From Vicinamibacteria bacterium (GTDB taxonomy: Bacteria; Acidobacteriota; Vicinamibacteria; Vicinamibacterales; 2-12-FULL-66-21), in the NCBI GenBank assembly GCA_025937075.1, contig JAICSD010000125.1, positions 1 to 10,222 of the forward strand: a stretch of DNA of 10,222 bases, in the 5' to 3' direction. The notes beneath the pieces were generated by a model. That model ran no database searches, was not told the origin of the DNA, and saw nothing but the letters and a program-made list of their open reading frames with translations. Position numbers and translations under genes: made by a program. This document shows, piece by piece, positions 1 to 7,196 of the stretch; position 1 is the stretch's first letter, and every line of letters starts with the position of its first letter.

Positions 1-826
1 GGCGAACCATCCGGCGCCGGGTCAGGTCGTCTCCACCGCCCAGGCGCAGCTCGAAGAGCTCGAGACGTTCATCCGCCGGCAGGATCTCGTGACCGTGCCC
101 GAGTCCGCTCAGGTGCAGGTGGCGCCGACGCCGCGCTTCTATCGCTGGACTTTCGCCAGCATGTGGACGCCGGGTCCGTTCGAGGCGCGGCCGCTGCGCG
201 CCTACTACTACATCACCGACGTGGATCCCGCGTGGCCCGCAGAGCGGCAGGAGGAACACCTCCGCGATTTCAGCTACGGCGCGCTCTGGGCGATCTCGGT
301 CCACGAGGTGTTCCCCGGACACTTCCTCCATTACCAGCACCTGCGGCGCCTCAGGTCCTCGCTGCGCAAGTCGATCCTGTTCTCGTCTGCGGCAATGGTG
401 GAAGGCTGGGCGCATTACGCCGAGCACATGATGGTGGAGGCGGGCTTCCGGAAGCAGGACCCGGCGATCAAGCTGGGTCAGCTCGCCGAAGCGCTCATCC
501 GGATCTGCCGTCTGATCGTCGGGCTGCGGCTGCACTGCGAGGACCTGTCGGTCGAGCAGGGGGTCAGAATCTTCCGCGATGAAGCGTATCTGGAAGAAGC
601 CGCGGCGCGCCGCGAGGCCGAGCGCGGCACGTTCGACCCGTCGTACGTGCTCTATTCGCTCGGCAAGCTGATGGTGCTGAAGCTTCGCGAAGACTACAAG
701 GCGCAAGCGGAGGGACGTTTCTCGCTGCGCGAATTCCACGACGCGCTGCTCGGCAACGGGACGGTCCCGCTGTGGCTCCACCGCAACCTGCTGCTGGGCG
801 AGAACAGCGGCGCGATGCTCGAGTAA
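1..826 (+). CDS. DUF885 family zinc-peptidase-like protein, C-terminal part
   Basis: The reading frame is already open at base 2, so the 5' part of the gene lies outside the window and 274 residues are visible. A GTG at base 89 is in frame but is not the true start, because the upstream codons read as normal protein (LEELETFIRRQDL). The diagnostic motif is HEVFPGHFLH, with the first His at base 302: this is the HExxPGH signature of the DUF885 family. It is followed by MVEGWAHYAEHMM (Glu codon at 401), where a third metal ligand would be expected. Members are usually about 550-600 residues long, often carry a signal peptide, and are predicted metallopeptidases of unproven substrate. The N-terminus is missing, so export cannot be judged here. 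The gene ends 5 bases before the FmdB gene, so the two are probably cotranscribed. The family call is firm; the activity is inferred from the motif. Confidence 0.9.
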   Translation, partial: ANHPAPGQVVSTAQAQLEELETFIRRQDLVTVPESAQVQVAPTPRFYRWTFASMWTPGPFEARPLRAYYYITDVDPAWPAERQEEHLRDFSYGALWAISVHEVFPGHFLHYQHLRRLRSSLRKSILFSSAAMVEGWAHYAEHMMVEAGFRKQDPAIKLGQLAEALIRICRLIVGLRLHCEDLSVEQGVRIFRDEAYLEEAAARREAERGTFDPSYVLYSLGKLMVLKLREDYKAQAEGRFSLREFHDALLGNGTVPLWLHRNLLLGENSGAMLE

Positions 827-831
827 TCCAG

Positions 832-1173
832 ATGCCCTTATACGAATATCAGTGCGACGCCTGCCGTCATCGATTCGAACGCATCCAGAAGTTCTCCGAT
901 CCGCCCGTTGACGTCTGCCCGCAGTGCGGCAGGGGGCCGGTGCAGAAGCTGCTCTCGTCGCCCGCGATTCAGTTCAAGGGATCCGGTTGGTACGTGACGG
1001 ACTACGCGAAGAAGTCATCGGGCGAGTCGAAGGACGGAAAGCCGGCAAAAGACTCGAAGGACGGGGCCGGCGCCGCAGGCAAGTCGGGCGAGTCGTCGTC
1101 GGCGGGAGCGGAGTCATCCGCGTCGGCAGCGAAACCTGCCGAATCGTCTACATCAGCAGAGAAGAAGGCCTGA
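832..1173 (+). CDS. FmdB family zinc-ribbon protein
   Basis: The gene encodes 113 residues. The start is the ATG at 832, because the protein then opens with MPLYEYQCDACRH, the standard FmdB N-terminus; an in-frame start at 772 would overlap the previous gene. Cys8, Cys11, Cys29 and Cys32 form two CxxC knuckles that should bind one zinc. The family core ends near residue 60 with the usual GSGWYVTDY segment. Residues 61-113 are a low-complexity tail of Lys, Asp, Ser, Ala and Glu that looks disordered. The family is named after a putative regulator in the formamidase locus, but its role in most bacteria is unknown; it is probably a small cytoplasmic regulatory or nucleic-acid-binding protein. 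There is no convincing Shine-Dalgarno sequence, so translation may be coupled to the preceding gene. It converges on galU with one base between the stop codons. Confidence 0.9.
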   Translation: MPLYEYQCDACRHRFERIQKFSDPPVDVCPQCGRGPVQKLLSSPAIQFKGSGWYVTDYAKKSSGESKDGKPAKDSKDGAGAAGKSGESSSAGAESSASAAKPAESSTSAEKKA

Positions 1174-1174
1174 C

Positions 1175-2080
1175 TCAACGATGCCCTAGAGTCGTTGTCT
1201 GACCGAGGTCGATCCCCCGCAGGTATTCGCGGAAGGGCTCGGCGAGATCGGGTCTGCGCAGCGCGAAATAGACGACGGCTCTCAGGAATCCGAGCTTGTT
1301 GCCGGTGTCGTGGCGGACGCCGTCGATCCGGCAGCCGAAAATGGGCCGTTTCTTCAGCAGGCGACGCAGACCGTTCGTGAGCTGAATCTCGCCGGTGCGA
1401 TCCTTTGCGGTCTCCTCGAGCGCAGGGAAAATGTCGGGCGTGAGGACGTAGCGCCCGATGATGGCGAGGTTGGATGGCGCCTCGTCGCGCGGCGGCTTCT
1501 CCACGAGATCGCGGATCCTGTAGACGCCCGGCCGCACCTCGTCGGCGTCGATGATGCCGTACGCGCTCACGTCCTGCTTCGGCACCTCTTCGATCGCGAG
1601 GACAGGGCCGCCGAGCTCGTTGAACACGTCGATCATCTGCTTCAGCGCCGGCGGTTCCGCGTCGATGACATCGTCGCCCAGGATCACGGCGAAGGGTTCC
1701 TGCCCGACGAGCGTCCGCGTGACGAGCACCGCGTGTCCGAGGCCGAGCGGTTCCCCCTGCCGCACGTACGAGAAGTTGATCAGGTTCGAGATCTTCCTGA
1801 TCGCCGCGAGCAGCTCCGTCTTCCCGCGCGCTTCGAGGAACGTTTCGAGCTCGACCGAGACGTCGAAGTGATCCTCGATGGCGTTCTTGCCGCGGCCGGT
1901 CACCAGGATGATGTTGTCGACGCCCGAGGCGAGCGCCTCTTCGACGCCGTACTGGATGATCGGTTTGTCGACGAGCGGCAGCATCTCTTTCGGCTGCGCC
2001 TTCGTCGCAGGCAGAAACCGCGTGCCGAGACCCGCGGCGGGGAAAACCGCCTTTCGCACCGGAGATGTCATGCCGGGCAT
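1175..2080 (-). CDS. galU: UTP--glucose-1-phosphate uridylyltransferase
   Basis: This is a cytoplasmic enzyme of 301 residues, normal for bacterial GalU. It makes UDP-glucose and pyrophosphate from UTP and glucose-1-phosphate, supplying polysaccharide, glycolipid and trehalose synthesis. Residues 14-33 hold the nucleotide-binding signature GLGTRFLPATK followed by PKEM, where Arg21 and Lys31 correspond to conserved residues of the family. Further on are FAVILGDDVIDA, the sugar-binding region VRDLVEKP-like (here IRDLVEKPPRDEAPSN), and TGEIQLTNGLRRLL near the C-terminus. The start is ambiguous between ATG at 2080 and ATG at 2071 (MTSPVRKAVFPAAG). I chose 2080 because a weak GTGAG precedes it, while nothing suitable precedes 2071. 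The gene is divergent from serS and convergent with the FmdB gene. Glucose-1-phosphate thymidylyltransferase is a related alternative, but the signature fits GalU better. Confidence 0.95.
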   Translation of the reverse strand: MPGMTSPVRKAVFPAAGLGTRFLPATKAQPKEMLPLVDKPIIQYGVEEALASGVDNIILVTGRGKNAIEDHFDVSVELETFLEARGKTELLAAIRKISNLINFSYVRQGEPLGLGHAVLVTRTLVGQEPFAVILGDDVIDAEPPALKQMIDVFNELGGPVLAIEEVPKQDVSAYGIIDADEVRPGVYRIRDLVEKPPRDEAPSNLAIIGRYVLTPDIFPALEETAKDRTGEIQLTNGLRRLLKKRPIFGCRIDGVRHDTGNKLGFLRAVVYFALRRPDLAEPFREYLRGIDLGQTTTLGHR

Positions 2081-2120
2081 CGTATCTCACGAGCGTTGGC
2101 TCCGGTATAGGATTTAGCGA
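2081..2120. promoter_or_regulatory. Divergent galU/serS intergenic promoter region
   Basis: Only 40 bases separate the two divergent starts, so both promoters must lie here or within the coding sequences. The + strand has TATAGGAT at 2106-2113. Its TAGGAT (2108-2113) fits the TANNNT form of a -10 element and lies 7 bases before the serS ATG, with no Shine-Dalgarno sequence between. That spacing suggests a leaderless serS mRNA. The same TATA core read on the minus strand (TATACC, 2109-2104) lies 23 bases from the galU start and could be its -10. I see no good -35 for either. This is inferred from short motifs only. Confidence 0.3.
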
Positions 2121-3404
2121 ATGCTCGATCCGGCGTACGTCAGAGACCACATCGACGCGGTGCGCACTGCCCTTCGACAGCGCGGCCTGAACCCCGACGC
2201 GGAGCTGGAGCAGCTGGCGTCGCTGGACGCCGCGCGGAGGCGCGTGATCCCCGACGTCGAGGGTCTCAAGCGCGAGCAGAATGCATCCGGCGAAGAGATT
2301 GCGCGGGCGAAGCGCGAAGGGCGCGACCCGTCGGAGATTTTCGCGGCCAACAAGCTGCGCGCGCAGCGCATCCGCGAGCTCGAGGCGGATCTCGAACGGG
2401 TTGAAGAGCAGCGGCTGCAGCTCCTGATGACGCTGCCGAACCTGCCGCACGCGAGCGTTCCCGTCGGCGCCTCGGCGAAGGACAACGTCGAAGTGCGCCG
2501 GCACGGCACGCCCCGCGAGTTCGACTTCGAGCCCAGGCCGCACTGGGATCTCGGACCCGCGCTCGGCATACTGGACTTCGAGCGCGCGACTCGAATGTCC
2601 GGCGCGCGATTCGCTGTCCTGATCGGTGCGGGCGCGCGCCTTTCACGCGCGCTGATCAACTTCATGCTCGATCTGCACACGCGGGAGCATGGGTACCTCG
2701 AAGTCGAGCCGCCATTCCTGGTCAACGGCGACGCGCTGCGCGGGACGGGGAATCTTCCCAAGTTCGAACAGGATCTCTTCAGGATTGCCGGCGACTGGGA
2801 TCTCTATCTGATTCCAACTGCTGAAGTGCCGCTCACGAACCTGCATCGCACGGAGATCCTCGACGGGCGAACCTTGCCGCTCCGCTACACGGCCTATACG
2901 CCGTGCTTCCGCAGCGAAGCGGGATCGTACGGCGCCGACGTGCGCGGACTGATCCGCCAGCATCAGTTCGACAAAGTGGAGCTGGTGAAGCTGACGACCC
3001 CGGAGCAGTCGTACGACGAGCTGGAATCGCTGACCGCGAACGCAGAGGAGGTGCTGCGGCGGCTCGAGCTTCCATATCGCACCGTCGTGCTGTGTACCGG
3101 CGACATGGGCTTCGCGTCCGCGAAGACCTACGACATCGAGGTCTGGCTTCCCAGCCAGAAGACCTACCGCGAGATTTCCTCCTGCAGCAATACCGACGCG
3201 TTTCAGGCGCGCCGCGCCAGCATCAAGTTCCGCCCGCAGGGGACCGGGAAGGCGGAGCTCGTCCACACGCTCAACGGCTCGGGCCTCGCGGTCGGGCGCA
3301 CGCTGATTGCGATCCTGGAGAATTTCCAGCAGAAGGACGGCTCCGTCGTCATTCCAGCGGCGCTCCGCCCGTTCTTTGGTGCGGACCGGATCGAGCCCCG
3401 CTAG
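2121..3404 (+). CDS. serS: Serine--tRNA ligase
   Basis: This is a cytoplasmic class II aminoacyl-tRNA synthetase of 427 residues, the usual length, that charges tRNA-Ser (and tRNA-Sec where present) with serine. Residues 1-100 form the N-terminal tRNA-binding arm, a long antiparallel coiled coil rich in Glu, Arg and Leu, opening with the conserved [10 protein letters not shown]. The serine-binding TAEVPLTN begins at residue 233. Motif 2 ([21 protein letters not shown]) begins at residue 263 and motif 3 ([17 protein letters not shown]) at 385; all key catalytic residues appear present. The ATG at 2121 matches the family N-terminus; no Shine-Dalgarno sequence precedes it. The gene converges on the DUF4139 gene, with one base between the two stop codons. 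A tRNA-Ser(UGA) gene lies about 3.2 kb downstream but is not in the same operon. Confidence 0.98.
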   Translation: MLDPAYVRDHIDAVRTALRQRGLNPDAELEQLASLDAARRRVIPDVEGLKREQNASGEEIARAKREGRDPSEIFAANKLRAQRIRELEADLERVEEQRLQLLMTLPNLPHASVPVGASAKDNVEVRRHGTPREFDFEPRPHWDLGPALGILDFERATRMSGARFAVLIGAGARLSRALINFMLDLHTREHGYLEVEPPFLVNGDALRGTGNLPKFEQDLFRIAGDWDLYLIPTAEVPLTNLHRTEILDGRTLPLRYTAYTPCFRSEAGSYGADVRGLIRQHQFDKVELVKLTTPEQSYDELESLTANAEEVLRRLELPYRTVVLCTGDMGFASAKTYDIEVWLPSQKTYREISSCSNTDAFQARRASIKFRPQGTGKAELVHTLNGSGLAVGRTLIAILENFQQKDGSVVIPAALRPFFGADRIEPR

Positions 3405-3405
3405 A

Positions 3406-3990
3406 TCAGCCCTCCATGTCGAACGCGAGCTGCTGGATGAGCGTCGCCAGTTCCGTGCGCGCGCGCGCGCGTTCCGCCTCCGCCGCACGCTGATCCGTCC
3501 GCAGCGCTTCGAGCCTGTCCTCCTGTGCGACGAGCTGGCGCGTGTACCGCTGGACGAGCGCCTTCTCCTCGTCGGTGTTGTGCAGCGCCTTCATGTTCTC
3601 GCGAACGCGCTGCTGGTCCTGCGTAATCGATGCAATCTCTCCCATGATTGCGGACAGGCGCGCGTCGGCTGCCGCGAGCTGCCTCCGCTTGTCGAGGATC
3701 GGCTGCAGCGCTTGCCGCAGCGTTGCGTCGGGCGCCCCACGCTGGGTGAGCATCACGAGCAGCTTCTCGTCGATATCTCCGATTGCGTATCGCGTGTCGC
3801 CGGTGCGCCGTTCGGTGACGGTCAGCGTCGCTTCCTTCTTCGGATCGACGGCAACGCGGTATCGCGCCGATCGCGCGGTGGCCTCCGCCGGCGCCGGCTC
3901 CTGCGCGACGCTCCAGCCGGTACGCACGGGGTGTTCGATGATCAGCATCCGCGGCGTCGGCGCCCACGACGCCACCGACCACGCCGCCAC
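3406..3990 (-). CDS. C-terminal fragment of the frameshifted DUF4139 protein
   Basis: This is the +1-frame continuation of the gene that starts at 5236, listed separately because a gene caller could report it as an independent 194-residue protein starting at a GTG. That GTG has no clear ribosome binding site and lies inside the Gly/Val-rich junction, so I do not think it is a natural start. The fragment opens with the conserved TPRMLIIEHPVRTGW block. It continues with a short beta-rich part (ATLTVTERRTGDTRYAI) and ends in roughly 110 residues of charged heptad-like helix, from LRQALQPILDKRRQL to LIQQLAFDMEG. The last half is probably a coiled coil. The stop TGA at 3406 faces the serS stop across one base. 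Confidence 0.4.
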   Translation of the reverse strand: MAAWSVASWAPTPRMLIIEHPVRTGWSVAQEPAPAEATARSARYRVAVDPKKEATLTVTERRTGDTRYAIGDIDEKLLVMLTQRGAPDATLRQALQPILDKRRQLAAADARLSAIMGEIASITQDQQRVRENMKALHNTDEEKALVQRYTRQLVAQEDRLEALRTDQRAAEAERARARTELATLIQQLAFDMEG

Positions 3991-5236
3991 GGGCGACGAC
4001 TTTGTCGTTGGCGCGCGAGCCCGCTGTCACGGTCACCGCTTCGGAGACGCCACCCACGCGCAGGCTGCCGTCCACCTGCTCCATCGCGCCGTTTCGAATC
4101 GTCAGCTCGCGCTCGACGGTGCTGAATCCCGTCAGCGCGAACTGCAGACGGTAGTTGCCGGGATTCCCCTGGAGCACGTAATGCCCCTGCGCATCCGTCG
4201 TCGTCTGAACCTGAACCGCGTGGTTCGCGTCGAGAAGCGACACCGTTGCGCCGGGCAGAGGCGCCCCGGCGGCATCACGCAGGAAACCCGTGATGATGCC
4301 CTGGATCGCCTGCAGCGTCGGCGCGTGCGTCTGCGGCGTCGTGAGGAATGTTTCGGGCAGCGGCACGACGGGCCGGCGTGCGTAGTACGGCTGCGAAATG
4401 TTCTGAATGAACGACTGGGGCGCGCCCGCGACGAGCGAGAGCTCTACGTTCGTCCAGTCTTCGCCCACCGTGTTGTCGACGACCGCCCATCCCTGAAGCA
4501 GCGGCGCCACGCCCGACTCCGACGAGAGCACGAGTCGATAGGTCGATTTCCAGATCGGGACCTCGCTGATGTAGCTGACGAAGATCCGCCTCGTCCCCGT
4601 CCCCGCTGTGGAGATCACCATGCGTCGAACGTCGCGATCGCGGCCGGACGCGATCAGCGCAAGATAGCGCGACAGCTCCTCTCGAAGGTCGCGCTCGCCG
4701 ATGTGAACACTGACATCGGGTCCGAGCACGAGTGTGCGGACGCTCCCTTCATCGGTCACGAGCGTCAGCTCGTCGACGGTTTCAACGGTGTCTCCCTTCG
4801 GTCTCTCGCGCCGCTCCACGCTGAGCAGTCGGCCGGCGACGACCGTCGCGGCGCTTCGAACGTCGACGCGCGCGCCGCGCAGCGCGTTGTAGACGTCGAG
4901 CGGATTCGCGTCGGCGCCGAGCGGCAATCGCAGCGCCGACAGGCGCTCGTCGAGCGGCGCGGTCGAGTTGTAGTTGATGTTGACGATGTGCCCGGCGTCG
5001 AGATCGAGAGCGGTCAGCGACTTCAGGACGTCATCGAGCTGGCTGCTGGTGAACTGCACGGCCACATCCGCTGATCCCGAGACGGAGCCGAGGTGCTCGA
5101 AGTACCCGACGCCGCTCTTGTACAGGACCACGCGCCGAACCGGCAGTTGCGCGGTCTCGCTGTCGGCGCGCTGCGCGAGAGGCTGCGCGACGAGCATCGA
5201 CAAGAACACCAGGGACGCGAAAAGACGTACGCGCAC
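3406..5236 (-). pseudogene. DUF4139-type exported protein with inserted carboxypeptidase-regulatory domain, frameshifted and internally shortened
   Basis: The start is GTG at 5236, preceded by GGGAGG five bases upstream; longer in-frame starts only add a non-hydrophobic leader. Residues 1-22 are a signal peptide (LFASLVFLSMLVAQPLAQ). Residues 23-305 match the DUF4139 N-terminal half: RRVVLYKSGVGYFEHLG, a LDDVLKSL helix, EVPIWKSTYRLVL near residue 225 and LLQGWAVVDNTVGEDW near 250. Residues 313-405 are a carboxypeptidase-regulatory-like beta-sandwich (GIITGFLRDAAGAPLPGATV, ending GGVSEAVTVTAG). The frame then breaks between about 4025 and 3960. The true C-terminus continues one base further on (+1) as PTPRMLIIEHPVRTGWSV and ends in a coiled coil (QDQQRVRENMKALHN). 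The span is 610 codons plus one base. The central DUF4139 segment expected before LIIEHP is not seen in any frame. Unshifted, the frame runs to a stop at 3401. The role of the family is unknown (the related MuiA is a mucoidy inhibitor). An assembly error is possible. Confidence 0.75.
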
Positions 5237-5241
5237 GGAAA

Positions 5242-5247
5242 CCTCCC
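5242..5247 (-). promoter_or_regulatory. Shine-Dalgarno sequence that fixes the DUF4139 gene start
   Basis: Read on the minus strand, GGGAGG is followed by TTTCC and then GTG at 5236, an ideal five-base spacing. The resulting protein begins directly with a signal peptide (VRVRLFASLVFL). This makes the GTG a better start than the ATG at 5317, which would put 27 charged, glycine-rich residues in front of the signal. A TATAGG at 5270-5265 on the same strand could be a -10 element, but no -35 is evident. Confidence 0.7.
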
Positions 5248-5466
5248 GGCCGGCGAGGCCATCACCTATATCAGTGGGTCTTCTGCGGCCGCCAGCGCCG
5301 CGTATGCGTTTAGACACGGAATTTCACATCATGGCTCTCGGCGCGCTGTCTGATCGCGTACCCATGATCGTGAGCGCGTTTTCAATTTGGTAAGCGTCGT
5401 GGCATCGCGGGGCGCGTATGACCGCGCGTGCGCGCGGCGCACGGCTCTTGCACGGCGCGTTGTGCC

Positions 5467-6462
5467 ATGAAGCGCGCCTTGATCGTCACGGGCCTGCTCG
5501 CCGCGGCGTGCGGCGGCTCCGGATCGAAGAATCCCGCCGCGCCCGATACGCCCCGCGTGCTCCAGGGCCAGACCGTCAGCGCGATCGACGGCACCCCTGC
5601 GGGAAGTCTCAGCGTTGTCGTTGGCACCCACTTCGCCGTCGCGTCGGACGCGAACGGCAATTTTCAGGTCGACGTCGGCGGGCCGGGTTCGTACGACACG
5701 CAGGTGAGCGGAACGACCGTCGTGGAGCGCCACACCACGGTGACCGGGCCGACCGCGGATCGGACGAAGGTCTCGCTGATTCCCGCGGGCTTCGACCTCG
5801 CGGCGTTCGACGAGATGTTCCGCACGTCGAACAGCCGCCTCCAGCGCTGGACGAGCAGGCCGGCCGTCGTGATCGTCGCCTCGGTGATGAAGTACACGGC
5901 GAACGACACGGACCACTACGAGGCGACCGGCGAACAGTTGACGGACGATGAGGTTGCCAGCCTGACGGCGCACCTCACCGAAGGGCTGACGCTTCTGACG
6001 GCAGGAACGTTCACCAGCTTCGCATCCGTCTTGGTTGACCACCCGCAGGTGGGCGAGCAGGTCACCGTTCGCCGCGCCGGAACAATCGTGGTTGGGCGCT
6101 ACACCGGCATCACGACGCTCGCGAACACGATTGGCTATGGGACCTGGGCGGAGCAGCCCGACGGCACGATCGTTGGCGGCACCATGTGGCTCGATCGCGA
6201 CTTCGATCGAAACGATTCACGGCGTCGTCTGCTGCGGATTCACGAGCTCGGACACGCGCTCGGCTACAACCACGTCACCGTTCGCGCGTCGATCATGAAC
6301 CCGGCGATCGGCCCGGAGCCCAATGATTTCGATCGCGCCGGAGCGACGATCGCGTTTCAGCGACCGGTGGGGAACGTCTCGCCTGACACGGATCCCGCGA
6401 CGGGGCGTCGCTCGTTCTCGGTCACGGACGGTGGGTTCCACTGGAACACGCCGATTCGCTGA
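5467..6462 (+). CDS. Metzincin-like zinc metalloprotease lipoprotein
   Basis: The gene encodes 331 residues. The ATG at 5467 is chosen because it gives a typical lipoprotein signal: MKRALIVTGLLAAAC, followed by a Gly/Ser linker (GGSGSKN). The -3 residue of the lipobox is Ala, a tolerated variant. After the linker, about residues 30-105 look like a small beta-sandwich of carboxypeptidase-regulatory or transthyretin type (DANGNFQVDVGGPGSYDTQV). The C-terminal part has HELGHALGYNH at residues 259-269, which matches HExxHxxGxxH exactly: His259, His263 and His269 as zinc ligands and Glu260 as the base. SIMNP follows, with Met277 as a plausible Met-turn. It therefore looks like an envelope-anchored metzincin of matrixin-like type. 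The substrate is unknown. I see no separate propeptide with a cysteine switch. No Shine-Dalgarno sequence precedes the start. The zinc motif is certain; the subfamily is not. Confidence 0.85.
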   Translation: MKRALIVTGLLAAACGGSGSKNPAAPDTPRVLQGQTVSAIDGTPAGSLSVVVGTHFAVASDANGNFQVDVGGPGSYDTQVSGTTVVERHTTVTGPTADRTKVSLIPAGFDLAAFDEMFRTSNSRLQRWTSRPAVVIVASVMKYTANDTDHYEATGEQLTDDEVASLTAHLTEGLTLLTAGTFTSFASVLVDHPQVGEQVTVRRAGTIVVGRYTGITTLANTIGYGTWAEQPDGTIVGGTMWLDRDFDRNDSRRRLLRIHELGHALGYNHVTVRASIMNPAIGPEPNDFDRAGATIAFQRPVGNVSPDTDPATGRRSFSVTDGGFHWNTPIR

Positions 6463-6630
6463 GGTCGCTTGGACCGCCATCCACGCTGACATCCCCTGCG
6501 CTTGAGACAGATCGAGCTGGCGTACAGATCCTGAAAATCCGATGAATAGCGCGAGCGCGGACGACGGGGTCTGGCGAGTTCCCCGGGATCCGCGCGGCGG
6601 GCGCTCTTCTTGTGCGAAAATTTCCTGAGC

Positions 6631-6720
6631 GGAGAGATGGCCGAGTGGTCGATGGCGGTGGTCTTGAAAACCACTGTACCCGGAAGGGTACCGGGGGTTC
6701 GAATCCCTCTCTCTCCGCCA
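6631..6720 (+). tRNA. tRNA-Ser (anticodon UGA)
   Basis: The acceptor stem is GGAGAGA (6631-6637) pairing with TCTCTCC (6710-6716), then discriminator G and an encoded CCA (6718-6720). The anticodon stem is GTGGT/ACCAC around loop CTTGAAA (6663-6669), with anticodon TGA at 6665-6667, which reads UCA and other UCN codons. The long variable arm GTACCC-GGAA-GGGTAC is the class II feature expected of tRNA-Ser. The T stem and loop are GGGGG-TTCGAAT-CCCTC with one G-U pair. The D arm is GCC-GAGTGGTCGAT-GGC. All parts are intact. I see no strong promoter in the 168 bases upstream. Confidence 0.98.
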
Positions 6721-6761
6721 ACCTTCGCCAAACGCTCGCGTCGCTGGCGGCTACGGTTGGC
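6717..6761 (+). repeat. Inverted repeat overlapping the tRNA-Ser 3' end
   Basis: GCCAACC (6717-6723) pairs perfectly with GGTTGGC (6755-6761). Inside it, CGCCA (6726-6730) pairs with TGGCG (6745-6749), leaving an internal loop and a 14-base apical loop. The left arm includes the discriminator base and CCA of the tRNA. No T-run follows, so it is not a classical intrinsic terminator. A 10-base direct repeat, AACGCTCGCG, sits in the apical loop (6731-6740) and again at 6773-6782. It may be a transcription end or processing hairpin, or a dispersed palindromic repeat lying next to a tRNA. Confidence 0.5.
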
Positions 6762-6784
6762 AAGCCAGGCCCAACGCTCGCGGC

Positions 6785-7174
6785 CTACTTGACGATTCGA
6801 AAGGTCTTCGTCTCGATGGCTTTGCCGTCGAACGACACCTCAGCGCTGTAGTCGCCGGGCGGAAACCCGGCAGCCCCCTTCAGGCTGAAATCCGTCGCCG
6901 CGACGTCCTTGTACGAGACCTGCTTGGTCGCCTCGTTCAGCACGCGATCGCCAAACTTCCAGCGGACGCCGATCGTGGCGGAGCCGATGCCGGACGTGAG
7001 CACCGATACATACACGGTGTCGCCCGGCTGGAACGTGGTGGCTGTGATCCCGACGGTGTTGTCGGAGTTGAGCGTCCGACCGAGCTGAACGCTGGTCACC
7101 CGGAGCGTGTGCGGCGAGCAGGTCGCCAGCGACACCGCCAGACTCAGAACAATGGCGCGCCTCTTCGTTACCAT
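6785..7174 (-). CDS. Small exported protein, probable Ig-like beta-sandwich, possible lipoprotein
   Basis: I do not recognise a named family. The protein has 129 residues. It begins with a basic stretch (MVTKRRA), a hydrophobic core (IVLSLAVSLA) and TCSP. Cys19 could be a lipidation site, but Thr at -1 is atypical, so plain signal-peptidase cleavage is also possible. The rest is short beta-strand-like segments rich in Thr, Val and Gly: VGITATTFQPGDTVYVSV, then IGVRWKFG, and a closing FPPGDYSAEVSFDGKAIETKTFRI. This resembles the Ig-like or FixG-type folds seen in many periplasmic proteins that modulate or bind partners. The ATG at 7174 gives the signal directly. TACACT, nine bases upstream on the same strand, could be a -10 for a nearly leaderless mRNA. 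It is transcribed toward the tRNA and divergently from osmC. No function can be assigned. Confidence 0.7.
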   Translation of the reverse strand: MVTKRRAIVLSLAVSLATCSPHTLRVTSVQLGRTLNSDNTVGITATTFQPGDTVYVSVLTSGIGSATIGVRWKFGDRVLNEATKQVSYKDVAATDFSLKGAAGFPPGDYSAEVSFDGKAIETKTFRIVK

Positions 7175-7196
7175 AGGCTACGCAGTGTAACGTCTC

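Noticed and set aside
1002..2543. A 513-codon open frame on the minus strand across the FmdB gene, galU and serS start
   Set aside because: It is antisense or out of frame to three clearly recognised genes, is extremely arginine-rich, and resembles no protein family. Long spurious frames are normal in GC-rich DNA.
3455..3480. CGCGCG-rich alternating tract as a special repeat or Z-DNA signal
   Set aside because: It is short and encodes alternating Arg/Ala codons of the coiled coil (ERARART) in the minus-strand gene, which explains it.
3542..5074. A 510-codon open frame on the plus strand opposite the DUF4139 gene
   Set aside because: The minus strand has a signal peptide, a good ribosome binding site and family motifs; the plus frame is Arg/His-rich with no motif.
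2121..6720. serS and tRNA-Ser(UGA) in one window as a functional cluster
   Set aside because: They are about 3.2 kb apart with an opposing gene between them, and bacterial synthetases are not usually linked to their tRNAs; coincidence is the simplest reading.
6357..6763. Minus-strand open frames across tRNA-Ser with phrases such as GGERGIRTPGT and REGFEPP
   Set aside because: These are the well-known false proteins produced by translating the antisense of a serine tRNA.
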